From assembly GCF_900187395.1 (NCBI RefSeq), contig NZ_FYEZ01000001.1:744001-808000 (forward strand): 64,000 nucleotides of DNA, read 5' to 3'. Below the pieces are notes generated by a model. It saw only the letters and a list, made by a program, of their open reading frames with translations. It had not been told where the DNA came from and searched no databases. Below are positions 51,547-62,115 of this stretch, one piece after another. Position 1 is the first letter of the stretch. Every line of letters starts with the position of its first letter. The translations under genes were made by a program, and so were the position numbers. This DNA comes from Kytococcus aerolatus. Lineage in GTDB: Bacteria > Actinomycetota > Actinomycetes > Actinomycetales > Dermatophilaceae.

Positions 51547-54080
51547 CCGCCGCGAACCACATCACCACCAGCCCGAGCGGCAAGCGCCGCACGGACCCGC
51601 TGGACCGCAGCCGCTTCCCGGTCGACCCGTGGGCCCTCGTGGAGACCCGTCTGGACCCGCAGGACCTCGGCGTGACCGAGACCCTCTTCGCCGTCGGCAA
51701 CGGCTATCTCGGCCTGCGCGGGAACCCGGAGGAGGGACGCGACGCCTTCGTCCACGGCACCTTCGTCAACGGCTTCCACGAGACCTGGCCGATCCGCCAC
51801 GCCGAGGACGCCTTCGGCTTCGCGAAGGTGGGCCAGACGATCATCAACGCCCCGGACACCAAGCTCATGAAGCTCTACGTCGACGACGAGCCCTTCATCG
51901 TGGCCAGCGCCGACGTCGAGAGCTACGACCGCCGGCTCGACATGCACCGTGGCGTGCTCTCCCGGGAGCTCGTCTGGCGGACCCCTGCCGGCAAGCGCCT
52001 GCGGGTCCGCTCCGAGCGGATGGTCTCCTTCACCGAGCGCCACCTGGCCCTCATGAGCCTCGAGGTGGAGATGCTCACCGGGGACGCCGCGGTGACCGTC
52101 TCCAGCCAGATCCTCAACCGCCAGGACGGGGAGGACGAGTACGAGGTCGGCTCCGAGGCGATGGGGGCCGGCTTCGACCCCCGCAAGTCCGCCGCCATGG
52201 ACCACGAGGTGCTCCTGCCGCAGGCCCAGGAGTCCACCGAGCAGCGGCTGGCCCTCGGCTGGCGGGCCGCCAACTCCGGCATGACCCTCGGCGTGGCCGT
52301 GCACCACACCGTCTCCAGCGAGGCGGAGGTGAGCACCAGCCGGGTGGTCGAGGAGGACCTCGCCAAGCAGGTGCACACCCTGCGCCTCGCGGAGGGGCAG
52401 ACCTTCCGGTTGGAGAAGTGGGCCTCCTACCACTCCTCCACCGGGGTGCCGGTCCCCGAGCTGCTCGACCGCTGCCACCGCACCCTCGACCGGACCGTCG
52501 CCGAGGGGTACACCGCGGCCGTGGATGCCCAGCAGGAGTGGTTGGACGACTTCTGGGCCAACGCGGACATCGAGATCGACGGGCAGCCGGCCACGCAGCA
52601 GGCCACCCGCTACGCGCTCTTCGCCCTGGCCCAGGCCGCGGGCCGGGCCGACCGGGACGGGGTGCCGGCCAAGGGCGTGACCGGCAGCGGCTACGAGGGC
52701 CACTACTTCTGGGACACCGAGGCGTACGTGGTCCCCTTCCTCACGTACACGATGCCGCACCTGGCCCGCAACGCCCTGAACTTCCGGGCCCGGATGCTGC
52801 CGATGGCCCGCCGCCGTGCCCGCGACCTCGCCCTGGACGGCGCGCTCTTCCCCTGGCGGACCATCAACGGCGAGGAGGCCTCGGCCTACTACGCCGCCGG
52901 GACCGCGCAGTACCACATCGACGCCGACATCGCCTACGCCCTGGCCCAGTACGTGGACGCGACGGGCGACACGGACTTCGCCCAGCGCGACGGCATCGAC
53001 ATGCTCGTGGGGACCGCACGGATGTGGGTGGACCTCGGCTTCTGGCGCGGTGGCCCCACCCCCAGCTTCCACATCCACGGCGTGACCGGTCCGGACGAGT
53101 ACACGACCGTCGTGGACAACAACCTGTTCACCAATGTCATGGCCCGGTTCAACCTGGAGCGCGCCCACCGGGCCGTGCGGGAGATGCAGGAGTCGGACCC
53201 CGCGGCCCACGCTGCCGTGGTCGACCGCCTGCAGCTGGGCGAGGACGAGGTGCAGCTCTGGGCCCGGGCGGCCGAGGCGATGTACATCCCGTGGGACGAC
53301 ACGGTGGGCGTGCACCCGCAGGACGAGCACTTCCTGGAGCGCGAGGTCTGGGACCTGGCCGCGACACCGGCCGACCAGCACCCGCTCCTGCTGCACTTCC
53401 ACCCGCTGGTGATCTACCGCTACCAGGTGCTCAAGCAGGCCGACGTGGTGCTCGCCTTGTTCCTGCAGGGCCATCGCTTCACCGACGAGGAGAAGCGCGC
53501 CGACTTCGAGTACTACGACCCGATCACCACCGGCGACTCGACCCTCTCGGGCGTGGTCCAGTCGATCATCGCCGCCGAGGTGGGCTACCACCGGATGGCG
53601 ATGGACTACTTCCTGCGCTCGCTCTACGTGGACCTCGCCGACGCCCACGCCAACACCGTCGACGGGATGCACATCGCCTCCGCCGGCGGCACGTGGTCCA
53701 CCCTCGTCTGCGGGTTCGGGGGGATGCGTGCCCACTCCGGCGCGCTGCACTTCGCCCCGCGGCTGCCCGCGGAGTGGGACCGCCTCACCTTCCGGGTGCA
53801 GTGGCGCGGTTCGCGGCTGCGCTGCACGCTCACCCAGGACGCGCTGGAGCTCACTGCCGAGACCGGCCCGGCGGTCGCGGGCCACGAGGAGGTCGTGCTC
53901 ACGGTGCGTGGCGAGGAGGTGCGGGTCGGGGCCGAGCCGGTCCGCGTCCCCCTGCCGGACCAGGGGCCGCGGATCGACACCATGCTCACCTTCGGCGCCC
54001 ACGAGGGCATCCGTCGTGCGGACGGGTCGAGGATGAGCGCCAGCATCCCGGAGGAGGTCGGTCTCGACGACCACGTCTGA
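51543..54080 (+). CDS. Glycoside hydrolase family 65 phosphorylase (trehalose/maltose/kojibiose type)
   Basis: The 845-aa enzyme follows the GH65 layout: an N-terminal beta-sandwich (VGNGYLGLRGNPEEGRDAFV), a helical linker, an (alpha/alpha)6 barrel with GYEGHYFWDTEAYVVPFLTY and GVTGPDEYTTVVDNNLFTNV (the catalytic Glu in PDEY), and a C-terminal sandwich. Family members phosphorolyse alpha-linked disaccharides with phosphate, giving glucose and beta-glucose 1-phosphate. The adjacent phosphomutase fits. Trehalose or maltose is the likely substrate, but this is not certain from sequence. It ends before a bidirectional terminator. Confidence 0.92.
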   Translation: MTAANHITTSPSGKRRTDPLDRSRFPVDPWALVETRLDPQDLGVTETLFAVGNGYLGLRGNPEEGRDAFVHGTFVNGFHETWPIRHAEDAFGFAKVGQTIINAPDTKLMKLYVDDEPFIVASADVESYDRRLDMHRGVLSRELVWRTPAGKRLRVRSERMVSFTERHLALMSLEVEMLTGDAAVTVSSQILNRQDGEDEYEVGSEAMGAGFDPRKSAAMDHEVLLPQAQESTEQRLALGWRAANSGMTLGVAVHHTVSSEAEVSTSRVVEEDLAKQVHTLRLAEGQTFRLEKWASYHSSTGVPVPELLDRCHRTLDRTVAEGYTAAVDAQQEWLDDFWANADIEIDGQPATQQATRYALFALAQAAGRADRDGVPAKGVTGSGYEGHYFWDTEAYVVPFLTYTMPHLARNALNFRARMLPMARRRARDLALDGALFPWRTINGEEASAYYAAGTAQYHIDADIAYALAQYVDATGDTDFAQRDGIDMLVGTARMWVDLGFWRGGPTPSFHIHGVTGPDEYTTVVDNNLFTNVMARFNLERAHRAVREMQESDPAAHAAVVDRLQLGEDEVQLWARAAEAMYIPWDDTVGVHPQDEHFLEREVWDLAATPADQHPLLLHFHPLVIYRYQVLKQADVVLALFLQGHRFTDEEKRADFEYYDPITTGDSTLSGVVQSIIAAEVGYHRMAMDYFLRSLYVDLADAHANTVDGMHIASAGGTWSTLVCGFGGMRAHSGALHFAPRLPAEWDRLTFRVQWRGSRLRCTLTQDALELTAETGPAVAGHEEVVLTVRGEEVRVGAEPVRVPLPDQGPRIDTMLTFGAHEGIRRADGSRMSASIPEEVGLDDHV

Positions 54081-54120
54081 CCCCCGGTCCGGGGCGGTCC
54101 GCCCCCGGACCTCGGCCCGG

Positions 54121-54164
54121 GTACGAGGAAGGGCCCCACCATCCGGTGGGGCCCTTCCTCGTAC
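54121..54164. terminator. Strong bidirectional terminator
   Basis: A 20-bp perfect stem (GTACGAGGAAGGGCCCCACC) with an ATCC loop lies between the convergent GH65 (stop 54080) and rplQ (stop 54191) genes. Confidence 0.8.
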
Positions 54165-54190
54165 CCGACGTCAGCGCGCCGGGGCGGCGA

Positions 54191-54988
54191 TCAGCTGCCG
54201 GCCTTCTTGAAGCCAGCGGCCTCCGCGTCCTCCTCGGTGCGGAACCACACCTCGGCGACGGTGGAGGCGTACCAGCGACCACCGGGCTGGTGGTACTTCA
54301 TGGAGTCCATGTTGCCCTTGACGACGAACTCCTCGGAGGGGGCGGAGCCGTCCTCCAGGGCAGCGGCGCCACCGGTCGGGACCGGCTTGCCGGAGCGGGT
54401 GACCGCGGCCTCGGTGCTGGCCTCGGTGGTCTCCTCGGCCGGCGCCTCGACGGTCTCGGTGGTCTCCTCGACCGGCTCGGACACGGCGGCGTCCTCGACC
54501 GGCGCCTCGGCGACCACGGGGGTCTCCTCGACGACCTCGGCCTGCGGGGCCTCCTCGGCCGGGACCTCGGTGGCACGCGCAGCGTTCTGCGTCGCGCGCT
54601 CGGCCTCGGTCACGGTGGCCTTGCGGGCCACCGGCTCGCGGACGAGCTCGATGACGGCCATGGGGGCCTTGTCGCCGTTGCGCGGGCCGATCTTCACGAT
54701 GCGGGTGTAGCCACCCTCACGCTCGGCCACGTCCGGGGCGATCTCGGTGAACAGCTTGTGCACCACAGACTTGTCGTGGATGGTCTGCATGACCTTGCGA
54801 CGGTTGTGCAGGTCGCCCTTCTTGGCGAAGGTGATCAGGCGCTCGGCCAGCGGGCGCAGGCGCTTGGCCTTGGCCTCGGTGGTCGTGATGCGGTCGTGCT
54901 CGAACAGCGCGGTGGCCAGGTTGGCCATCATCAGGCGCTCGTGCGCCGGGCCGCTGCCCAGGCGCGGGCCCTTCTTGGGGGTAGGCAT
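54191..54988 (-). CDS. rplQ: 50S ribosomal protein L17 with long C-terminal extension
   Basis: Residues 1-120 form normal L17 ([52 protein letters not shown]). A further about 145 residues follow: a low-complexity Glu/Ala/Thr/Val linker and a compact end [20 protein letters not shown] then [20 protein letters not shown]. The end resembles the sunset-type domain found at the C-termini of unrelated actinobacterial proteins. L17 itself is near the exit tunnel, so the appendage would project from the ribosome surface. The extension length (265 aa against about 120-125) is far beyond the norm. Confidence 0.93.
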   Translation of the reverse strand: MPTPKKGPRLGSGPAHERLMMANLATALFEHDRITTTEAKAKRLRPLAERLITFAKKGDLHNRRKVMQTIHDKSVVHKLFTEIAPDVAEREGGYTRIVKIGPRNGDKAPMAVIELVREPVARKATVTEAERATQNAARATEVPAEEAPQAEVVEETPVVAEAPVEDAAVSEPVEETTETVEAPAEETTEASTEAAVTRSGKPVPTGGAAALEDGSAPSEEFVVKGNMDSMKYHQPGGRWYASTVAEVWFRTEEDAEAAGFKKAGS

Positions 54989-55060
54989 GTGATCTCTCCT
55001 GTGCTTTCCAAGTGTGTCAGCGACACCCGCAGGCGCGGGCGTCAGGTGTCACCGTGGACC

Positions 55061-56116
55061 TCAGTACTGCTCGTCCTCGAGCACCGCGTCGTCGGCCTCG
55101 CCCTCGTCGGACTCGTCCTCGTCACGGTCGAGCACGATCGTGGACGGGTCGAAGTCGGCGGGGGTGTCCTTGAGCGCCAGACCGAGCTTGTGCAGCTCCA
55201 CCTGGACCTCGTCGATGGACTTGGTGCCGAAGTTGCGGATGTCGAGCAGGTCCGCCTGACTGCGTGCCACGAGCTCACCCACGGTGTGGATGCCCTCGCG
55301 CTTCAGGCAGTTGTAGGAACGCACGGACAGGTTGAGGTCCTCGACCGGCAGCGCCAGGTCGGCGGCCAGCGAAGCGTCCGTCGGGACAGTGCCCATCTCG
55401 ATGCCCTCGGCCTCGACGTTCAGGTCGCGGGCCAGGCCGAAGAGCTCCACCAGGGTCTTGCCGGCCGACGCCATGGCGTCGGCCGGGCTGATGGAGTTCT
55501 TGGTCTCGACGTCCACGATCAGCTTGTCGAAGTCGGTGCGCTGCTCGACGCGGGTGGCCTCCACCTTGTAGGTGACGGCCAGGACCGGCGAGTAGATGGA
55601 GTCGACCGGGATCCGGCCGATCTCCTGCTCGCCGCCCTTGTTCTGCTGGGCCGAGACGTAGCCGCGGCCACGCTCGACCGTCAGCTCCAGGTCGATGGCG
55701 CCCTCGTCGTTCAGCGAGCCCAGGTACAGGTCGGGGTTGTGCACCTCGACGCCGGCCGGGCAGCTGATGTCGGCACCGGTCATCTCCCCCGCCCCCTGCT
55801 TGCGCAGGTAGGCCACCACGGGCTCGTCGTGCTCCGAGGAGAAGACGAGCGACTTGATGTTGAGGATGAGCTCGGTGACGTCCTCCTTCACACCGGGCAC
55901 GGTGGAGAACTCGTGCAGCACACCGTCGATGCGGATGCTGGTGGCCGCCGCACCGGGGATGCTCGAGAGCAGGGTGCGACGGAGCGAGTTGCCGAGGGTG
56001 TAGCCGAAACCCGGCTCCAGCGGCTCGATGGTGAACCGGGAGCGGGCCTCGGAGATCTTCTCCTCGGTGAGGGTGGGGCGCTGGGCAATCAGCACGTGCG
56101 TTTCCTTTCCGCGCAA
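55061..56116 (-). CDS. rpoA: DNA-directed RNA polymerase subunit alpha
   Basis: The 351-aa protein has an N-terminal assembly domain ([40 protein letters not shown]) and a C-terminal domain ([40 protein letters not shown]) that contacts promoter DNA and activators. An acidic tail ends it. The start is taken at 56116. It lies between rpsD and rplQ in the classical alpha operon. Confidence 0.98.
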   Translation of the reverse strand: MRGKETHVLIAQRPTLTEEKISEARSRFTIEPLEPGFGYTLGNSLRRTLLSSIPGAAATSIRIDGVLHEFSTVPGVKEDVTELILNIKSLVFSSEHDEPVVAYLRKQGAGEMTGADISCPAGVEVHNPDLYLGSLNDEGAIDLELTVERGRGYVSAQQNKGGEQEIGRIPVDSIYSPVLAVTYKVEATRVEQRTDFDKLIVDVETKNSISPADAMASAGKTLVELFGLARDLNVEAEGIEMGTVPTDASLAADLALPVEDLNLSVRSYNCLKREGIHTVGELVARSQADLLDIRNFGTKSIDEVQVELHKLGLALKDTPADFDPSTIVLDRDEDESDEGEADDAVLEDEQY

Positions 56117-56249
56117 CGACCGCTATATGACGTTGCTGGCAGTGACACCCGACGCGAGCATCGGGTGGGTGCACCCGGGCCGTCGGTCGGCTCCGGGGGC
56201 GGTGCGCCGGGCGACGGGGCCGGGCGCGGTGGCGACGAGTGGTCGCTGA

Positions 56250-56858
56250 TCAGTTCTTGGAGTAGAGCTCCACGATGAGCTGCTCGTTCAGAACGGTGTC
56301 GATCTGCTCCCGCATCGGGCGGTCGAAGATCAGGACCCGGAGCGAACCGGGGACGACCTTCATCCAGGCCGGGACGGGACGCTCGCCGTAGACCTCACGG
56401 GCGATCTCGAACGGCTGGGTCTCGACCGACTTCGGGCGCACGTCGATGATGTCGAACTTCGACACCTGGTACGACGGGACGTCCACGCGCTGGCCGTTCA
56501 CCAGGAAGTGACCGTGGGTCACGAGCTGGCGGGCGGCACGGCGGGTCGGGGCGATGCCGGCGCGGTAGATGACGTTGTCGAGACGGGACTCGAGGATCGT
56601 CAGCAGGTTGTCACCGGTCTTGCCCGGGCGACGAGCGGCCTCGGCGTAGTAGCGACGGAACTGCTTCTCCATCACGCCGTACATGAAGCGGGCCTTCTGC
56701 TTCTCCTGCAGCTGGGTCAGGTACTCCTTCTCCTGCATGCGGCGACGGCCGTGCATGCCGGGCGGGTACGGACGCGAGTCGAAGCTCTTGTCGTTGCCGA
56801 CGAGGTCGACCTTGAGACGACGGGACTTCTTGGTGATGGGGCCGGTGTAACGAGCCAT
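56250..56858 (-). CDS. rpsD: 30S ribosomal protein S4
   Basis: The 202-aa primary rRNA-binding protein has RYTGPITKKSRRLKVDLVGN at the start, the RRYYAEAARRPGKTGDNLLT region, and the S4 RNA-binding motif LDNVIYRAGIAPTRRAARQL. The length is standard. It precedes rpoA in the operon. Confidence 0.98.
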   Translation of the reverse strand: MARYTGPITKKSRRLKVDLVGNDKSFDSRPYPPGMHGRRRMQEKEYLTQLQEKQKARFMYGVMEKQFRRYYAEAARRPGKTGDNLLTILESRLDNVIYRAGIAPTRRAARQLVTHGHFLVNGQRVDVPSYQVSKFDIIDVRPKSVETQPFEIAREVYGERPVPAWMKVVPGSLRVLIFDRPMREQIDTVLNEQLIVELYSKN

Positions 56859-56875
56859 GATTCAGTCCTTTCCTC

Positions 56876-57277
56876 TCAGAACCGACGACGCTTGGGCGGA
56901 CGGACACCGTTGTGCGCCACAGGGGTCACATCGGAGATGGAGCCGACCTCGAGGCCGGTCGCGGTGAGGGAGCGGATCGCGGTCTCACGACCGGGGCCGG
57001 GGCCCTTCACGAAGACGTCGACCTTCTTCATGCCGTGCTCCATGGCACGACGGGCAGCGGCCTCGGCGGCCATCTGCGCGGCGTAGGGGGTCGACTTGCG
57101 CGAGCCCTTGAAGCCGACCTGGCCGGCGGAGGCCCACGAGATCACGGCACCACTGGGGTCCGTGATCGAGATGATGGTGTTGTTGAAGGTCGAGCGGATG
57201 TGCGCGTGGCCCGCTGCGACATTCTTCTTGACACGACGGCGCGAGCGCGTGGCTGCGGCGCGGGTCTTGGGGGGCAT
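56876..57277 (-). CDS. rpsK: 30S ribosomal protein S11
   Basis: The 133-aa platform protein has [40 protein letters not shown], and the end [11 protein letters not shown]. The N-terminal 12 residues are basic. It lies 40 bases from rpsM and 17 bases from rpsD. Confidence 0.98.
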   Translation of the reverse strand: MPPKTRAAATRSRRRVKKNVAAGHAHIRSTFNNTIISITDPSGAVISWASAGQVGFKGSRKSTPYAAQMAAEAAARRAMEHGMKKVDVFVKGPGPGRETAIRSLTATGLEVGSISDVTPVAHNGVRPPKRRRF

Positions 57278-57317
57278 GTGTACTCCTGACTAGCTGGGGG
57301 GTGTGGCCGAGCGGGGC

Positions 57318-57689
57318 TCAGGCCTTCTTCTTGCCGGACACCGTCTTCTTGGGGCCCTTGCGGGTACGCGCGTTGGTCTTGGTGCGCTGGCCGCGCACGG
57401 GAAGACCACGACGGTGGCGGAGGCCCTGGTAGCTGCCGATCTCGACCTTGCGGCGGATGTCGGCGGCCACCTCGCGGCGGAGGTCACCCTCGAGCTGGAA
57501 GTTGCCCTCGAGGAAGTCACGCAGAGCGACGAGCTGCTCGTCGTTGAGGTCCTTCACACGGGTGGAGCGGTCGATACCGCAGGCCTCGACGGCCTGCAGG
57601 GCGCGGGTGCGACCCACGCCGAAGATGTAGGTGAGGCCGATCTCGACGCGCTTGTCGCGCGGGAGGTCGACACCGATGAGACGTGCCAT
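57318..57689 (-). CDS. rpsM: 30S ribosomal protein S13
   Basis: The 123-aa head protein has [40 protein letters not shown], and the basic tail [13 protein letters not shown], which contacts tRNA. The start ATG is at 57689. An upstream in-frame extension is not conserved. Confidence 0.98.
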   Translation of the reverse strand: MARLIGVDLPRDKRVEIGLTYIFGVGRTRALQAVEACGIDRSTRVKDLNDEQLVALRDFLEGNFQLEGDLRREVAADIRRKVEIGSYQGLRHRRGLPVRGQRTKTNARTRKGPKKTVSGKKKA

Positions 57690-57901
57690 CGTGTTCCTTC
57701 GGGTTGTCGTGGAGGTCTGGTGCACCATCAGCCCGGTTGGTCCACCGCCTGGACTGCTCGGTGGCCCCGGTCCCCGGCCTCCACGCCGGGGGTGACGTCC
57801 CGCAGCCTCGCGGGGGTCGGATGGTGCGTGCTGCATTCACTGCTGGTGGCGCCCCGGTGGGGGTGCCTGCGTGCGATCCGTGTCGCGTGCGATGAGTTGC
57901 G

Positions 57902-58015
57902 TCAGCCCTGGCGCTGCTTGTGGCGCAGGTTGTCGCAGATCACCATGACTCGGCCGTTGCGGCGAATCACCTTGCACTTGTCACAGATCTTCTTGACGCT
58001 CGGCTGAACCTTCAT
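57902..58015 (-). CDS. rpmJ: 50S ribosomal protein L36 (zinc-binding type)
   Basis: This 37-aa protein starts [20 protein letters not shown] and ends [11 protein letters not shown]. The ligands Cys11, Cys14, Cys27 and His32 are all present, so this is the zinc-containing C+ form that stabilises 23S rRNA helices. It lies between infA and rpsM in the standard order, with a 212-base spacer to rpsM. Confidence 0.97.
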   Translation of the reverse strand: MKVQPSVKKICDKCKVIRRNGRVMVICDNLRHKQRQG

Positions 58016-58118
58016 GTGCCAATGCCTTCGGATCGTGCGCACACGCCCGCCGGTGTCATCACCGACAGGCGTGAACGGTGCGGATGGTGGTCGTGCTGTG
58101 AGTGCTGGGGCGCGAGCC

Positions 58119-58340
58119 TCAGCGGTGGCGGAAGACGATGCGACCGCGGGACAGGTCGTACGGGCTGAGCTCCACCACCACGCGGTCCTCGGGGAGGATC
58201 CGGATGTAGTGCTGTCGCATCTTGCCCGAGATGTGGGCGAGAACCACGTGGCCGTTGGTCAGCTCCACGCGGAAGTTCGCGTTCGGCAGAGCCTCGACAA
58301 TGGTGCCCTCGACCTCGATGACGCCGTCCTTCTTCGCCAT
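58119..58340 (-). CDS. infA: Translation initiation factor IF-1
   Basis: The 73-aa OB-fold protein begins [20 protein letters not shown] and ends [16 protein letters not shown]. It binds the A site during initiation. The start at 58340 is chosen over the ATG at 58349. It lies downstream of map in the transcription direction. Confidence 0.98.
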   Translation of the reverse strand: MAKKDGVIEVEGTIVEALPNANFRVELTNGHVVLAHISGKMRQHYIRILPEDRVVVELSPYDLSRGRIVFRHR

Positions 58341-58468
58341 GTCCTCCACTACTCACTTGGTCGGCCTCCCCCCTGCTGGGTTCGGCCATCGACGATGCGG
58401 ACCCCGCCCGCGTGCGTGAGCACGCAGGAAGAACCCGACGGGCAAGCGTACCCCAGATCACCCAGCGG

Positions 58469-59323
58469 TCACGAATCGGACAGCGGCGCGCAGCGGCCGC
58501 CGAGCTCGGCGAGCCCCGACTCCCCGCCGTCCGGCTCGGTGAGCACCCAGACTCCCCCCTCGGTGACGGCGACCGTGTTCTCCCAGTGGGCGGCGGCCCG
58601 ACCCGAGGTGGTCACCACGGTCCAGTCGTCGGCCAGGGTCCGGGTCTCCGGCTCGCCGAGGGTGATCATCGGCTCGATGGCCACCGTCAGCCCCCGGGGC
58701 ACCCGTCCACCGCTCCCCCGGGCGGCGTAGTTCGGGATCCACGGGTCCTCGTGCATCTCCCGGCCGATGCCGTGCCCGCCGTACTCCTCGACGATCCCGT
58801 AGCGCAGGCCGCGCTCCTCCTCGCACCGGGCCACGTGCTCCTCGATGGTGTCCCCGATGGCGTGCAGGGGGCCGCGCTCCCGCAGTGCGGCGATGGCCGC
58901 CCACATCGCGGTCCGGGTGTCCTCGAGCAGCGCCGCCTGGGCGGCTGCGGCCTCGCCGTCGGGTCCACCGGGCACGATCCAGGAGCGCGCGGCGTCCCCG
59001 TGCCACCCCTGCAGGATCGCGCCGCAGTCGACGCTCACCAGGTCCCCGGCGGCGAGGACCCGCTCCCCCGGGATCCCGTGGACGACCTCGTCACCCACGC
59101 TCACGCAGATCGAGGCGGGGAAGCCGTGGTAGCCCTTGAAGCTGGGCACGGCGCCGGCCGAGCGGATGACCTCCTCGGCGACGGCGTCCAGCTCGCGGGT
59201 CGTGACCCCCGGGCGCAGCGCGGCCTCCACGGCCGCCAGGGCTCGTGCGACGACGAGCCCCGCCGACCGCATGAGGCGGATCTCGGCGGGGCTGCGTCCG
59301 TTCAGTCGGTTCCGACCGAGCAC
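58469..59323 (-). CDS. map: Type I methionine aminopeptidase
   Basis: The 284-aa metallo-peptidase removes N-terminal Met. Its metal ligands are in SVDCGAILQGWHGDAARSWI (Asp-Asp), YGGHGIGREMHEDPWIPNY (His), LTVAIEPMIT (Glu) and WENTVAV (Glu). It starts MLGRNRLNGRSPAEIR at 59323, just after the adk stop. The C-terminal 20 residues are a short extension. Confidence 0.97.
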   Translation of the reverse strand: MLGRNRLNGRSPAEIRLMRSAGLVVARALAAVEAALRPGVTTRELDAVAEEVIRSAGAVPSFKGYHGFPASICVSVGDEVVHGIPGERVLAAGDLVSVDCGAILQGWHGDAARSWIVPGGPDGEAAAAQAALLEDTRTAMWAAIAALRERGPLHAIGDTIEEHVARCEEERGLRYGIVEEYGGHGIGREMHEDPWIPNYAARGSGGRVPRGLTVAIEPMITLGEPETRTLADDWTVVTTSGRAAAHWENTVAVTEGGVWVLTEPDGGESGLAELGGRCAPLSDS

Positions 59324-59324
59324 G

Positions 59325-59903
59325 TCACGTCCCGGCGATCGGGTCGAGCACGGCGTTGAGGCGCTCGGTGACCTCGTCGATCTCGCCCTCGCCGTCGACG
59401 GTGGTGAGCATCCCGCGCTCGGAGTAGGCCTCGCTGAGCGGGGCGGTCTGCTCGGTGTAGACCTCCATGCGGTGACGGATGACCTCCTCGGTGTCGTCCA
59501 CCCGCCCCTCGATCTCGGCGCGCTTGAGCAGTCGCTGCACGACCTCCTCGGAGTCCACGACCAGCTCGACGACGACGTCGAGCTGCACCCCGCTGTCGGC
59601 GAGCATCCGGTCGAGGGCCTCCACCTGGCCGAGGTTGCGGGGGTAGCCGTCGAGCAGGAAGCCCTGCTGGGCGTCCGGCTGCGCCAGCCGGTCGGCGACG
59701 ATGCGGTTGGTCAGCTCGTCCGGGACCAGGCCGCCGCTGGCGGTGATCTCCTTGACCTGCTGCCCCAGCTCGGTCTCGGCCTTGATGTTGGCGCGGAAGA
59801 TGTCACCGGTGGAGATGGCCGGGATGCCGTAGCGCTCGGCGATGCGGGAGGCCTGGGTGCCCTTGCCGGCACCGGGGGGGCCGAGGATGATCATGCGGGT
59901 CAT
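59325..59903 (-). CDS. adk: Adenylate kinase
   Basis: The 192-aa nucleotide kinase has the P-loop GPPGAGKGT (residues 8-16), the AMP site [11 protein letters not shown] and [11 protein letters not shown], and a short-type lid ([20 protein letters not shown]) without zinc cysteines. Its start overlaps the secY stop by 4 bases. secY-adk-map is the classic actinobacterial order. Confidence 0.97.
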   Translation of the reverse strand: MTRMIILGPPGAGKGTQASRIAERYGIPAISTGDIFRANIKAETELGQQVKEITASGGLVPDELTNRIVADRLAQPDAQQGFLLDGYPRNLGQVEALDRMLADSGVQLDVVVELVVDSEEVVQRLLKRAEIEGRVDDTEEVIRHRMEVYTEQTAPLSEAYSERGMLTTVDGEGEIDEVTERLNAVLDPIAGT

Positions 59904-61219
59904 CGGAGGAATCCTTCGTACTCGTGCTGCTGCAGCTTGGACTCGATCTGCTTGACCGTCTGCAGACCGACACCCACGACGATGAGCAGCGAGGCACCGC
60001 CGAAGGGGAAGTCGCCGATGCTCCCGAGCGCGTCGAGGGCATAGAGCGGGATGAGGGCCAGGACGCCAAGGTACAGCGCACCCGGGGTGGTGATGCGGTT
60101 CAGGACGTAGCGCAGGTAGTGGGCGGTCGGCTTCCCGGCGCGGACCCCGGGCACGAAGCCGCCGTAGCGCTTCATCGAGTCCGCGACGTCGTCCGGGTCG
60201 AAGGTGATCGACGTGTAGAAGAAGGCGAAGAAGACGATGAGGACGAAGTAGACGAGCACGTAGACCGGGTCGGTGCCCATGGTCAGGTGCCGGCTCACCC
60301 ACTCGATCCAGGCCGCCGGTCGGGTCCCGTCGTCGGGGGTCCGGAACTGCGCGGCCATCATCGGCAGCATGAGGATCGAGCTGGCGAAGATGATCGGGAT
60401 GACGTTCGCCATGTTGAGCTTCAGCGGGATGTAGGTGGAGGTCCCGCCGTACATGCGCCGTCCCACCATGCGCTTGGCGTACTGCACCGGGATCCGGCGC
60501 TGGCACTGCTCGACGAAGACCACGATCGTGAGGATCGCCAGGCCCAGGAGGAGCACCAGCACGAACTTGTCCCAGCCCCGGTCCTTGATGGCCCACAGCG
60601 AGCCCGGGAAGCCGGCGGCGATGGCCGTGAAGATGAGCAGCGACATGCCGTTGCCGACGCCGTGCTCGGTGATCTGCTCACCGAGCCACATCACCAGGCC
60701 GGTCCCCGCGGTGAGCGTCAGAACCATGAGCGAGACGGTCCAGAGGCTGTCGTCGGTCATGATCGTCGGGCACGCCTCCGGGGCTCCCCCGAAGAGCTGC
60801 CACGGGTTGCGCGCGAAGGTGATGAGGGTGGAGGACTGCAGCACCGCCAGACCGATCGTCAGGTAGCGCGTGTACTGCGTCATCTTGGCCTGGCCGGAGG
60901 AGCCCTCCTGCTTGAGGCGCTCGAAGTGCGGGATGACCACGGTCAGCAGCTGCACGATGATGCTCGCGGTGATGTACGGCATGATCCCGAGCGCGAAGAT
61001 CGAGAGCTGCAGCATGGCGCCGCCGGAGAACATGTTGGTCAGGCCCAGCAGGGAGTTGCTGCCCGATCCCATCTCGCGGCACTGCTGCACCAGCTGGTAG
61101 TTGATGCCGGGCGTCGGCACGTGGGAACCCAGGCGGAAGAGCGCCATGATCGCCAGCGTGAACAGCAGTTTGCCCCGCAGCTCGGGCGTGCGGAACGCCC
61201 GTCCGAATGAGCTGAGCAC
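59900..61219 (-). CDS. secY: Preprotein translocase subunit SecY
   Basis: The 439-aa channel protein has ten hydrophobic helices. Conserved parts are the start [20 protein letters not shown], the plug region [60 protein letters not shown], and the end QHEYEGFLR. The start codon is GTG 61219. It is the core of the Sec export channel. A terminator lies between rplO and secY, so it may start its own transcript with adk and map. Confidence 0.96.
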   Translation of the reverse strand: MLSSFGRAFRTPELRGKLLFTLAIMALFRLGSHVPTPGINYQLVQQCREMGSGSNSLLGLTNMFSGGAMLQLSIFALGIMPYITASIIVQLLTVVIPHFERLKQEGSSGQAKMTQYTRYLTIGLAVLQSSTLITFARNPWQLFGGAPEACPTIMTDDSLWTVSLMVLTLTAGTGLVMWLGEQITEHGVGNGMSLLIFTAIAAGFPGSLWAIKDRGWDKFVLVLLLGLAILTIVVFVEQCQRRIPVQYAKRMVGRRMYGGTSTYIPLKLNMANVIPIIFASSILMLPMMAAQFRTPDDGTRPAAWIEWVSRHLTMGTDPVYVLVYFVLIVFFAFFYTSITFDPDDVADSMKRYGGFVPGVRAGKPTAHYLRYVLNRITTPGALYLGVLALIPLYALDALGSIGDFPFGGASLLIVVGVGLQTVKQIESKLQQHEYEGFLR

Positions 61220-61370
61220 GGAACCTCCAGGTCTCCCGCCCGTGCCCGCACGCAGCGGCACCGGGGCGGTGGGAAATCGTGGGCCGACGAAGCGGCGCTC
61301 CGGCGGGTCGCGGACGCGGCTGCGTCGCAGGCGACCCTAACACCCGGGGGTCGCCGGAACCGGGGACGAC

Positions 61371-61404
61371 GACGCCCCCGTCGACCTTCGTCGGCGGGGG
61401 CGTC
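61371..61404 (-). terminator. Hairpin between rplO and secY
   Basis: A 15-bp stem with a CTTC loop (GACGCCCCCGTCGAC paired with the opposite arm, one G-T pair) lies 38 bases after the rplO stop on the minus strand. It may separate the ribosomal-protein transcript from secY-adk-map, or attenuate read-through. Confidence 0.7.
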
Positions 61405-61441
61405 ATCGGGTGCGGTGCCCGGGGGCACCACGGTCACACGG

Positions 61442-61930
61442 TCAGCGTGCGGTGACGGAACCGCCGGCGGCCGTGATCTTCTCCTGCGCGGACGCGGAGA
61501 ACTTGTCGACGGTCAGGGTGACCGGGACGGTGATCTCACCCTCGCCGAGCACCTTGACCGGCTGGTTCTTGCGGACCAGGCCCGCCTCCACCAGCTTCTC
61601 GACGGTGACCTCGCCACCCTGCGGGAAGTGCGCAGCGATCTGCTGCACGTTCACCACCTGGTAGCTCACCTTGAACGGGTTCTTGAAGCCGCGCAGCTTC
61701 GGCATGCGCATGTGCAGGGGGGTCTGGCCACCCTCGAAGCGCTCCGGAACCTGGTAGCGGGCCTTCGTACCCTTGGTACCACGACCGGCGGTCTTGCCCT
61801 TCGACGCCTCACCACGACCCACACGGGTCTTGGCCTTCTTGGCACCGGGGGCCGGACGGAGGTCGTGGACCTTCAGCGGGGACTCGCTCGTCTCGACCTG
61901 CTCGGTCTGCTGGGTGTCGTCCTTCGCCAT
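61442..61930 (-). CDS. rplO: 50S ribosomal protein L15
   Basis: The 162-aa protein has [40 protein letters not shown], and [21 protein letters not shown] 15-residue acidic N-terminal extension precedes the core. It is separated from rpmD by 2 bases. Confidence 0.97.
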   Translation of the reverse strand: MAKDDTQQTEQVETSESPLKVHDLRPAPGAKKAKTRVGRGEASKGKTAGRGTKGTKARYQVPERFEGGQTPLHMRMPKLRGFKNPFKVSYQVVNVQQIAAHFPQGGEVTVEKLVEAGLVRKNQPVKVLGEGEITVPVTLTVDKFSASAQEKITAAGGSVTAR

Positions 61931-61932
61931 CG

Positions 61933-62115
61933 TCAGTTCACCTCCTCCATCGTCACCAGGTGGGTGACGCTCTTGACCATGCCACGGATCTCCGGGCGGT
62001 CCTGCTTCTCGACGGTGTGGCCGATCCGCTTCAGGCCCAGCGTCCGCAGCGTCTCACGGTGCTGCGGCTTGGCGCCGATGGCGGAACGGGTCTGGGTCAC
62101 CTTGAGCGTGGCCAT
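61933..62115 (-). CDS. rpmD: 50S ribosomal protein L30
   Basis: The 60-aa protein [20 protein letters not shown], with [20 protein letters not shown] and [17 protein letters not shown], is a standard L30. Its start overlaps the rpsE stop (TGATG), so the two are coupled. Confidence 0.97.
   Translation of the reverse strand: MATLKVTQTRSAIGAKPQHRETLRTLGLKRIGHTVEKQDRPEIRGMVKSVTHLVTMEEVN

Noticed and set aside
51629-56278. 1549-codon plus-strand ORF over GH65 and rplQ/rpoA
   Set aside because: It is an out-of-frame shadow of GH65 and an antisense shadow of rplQ/rpoA, a usual effect of high GC third positions.
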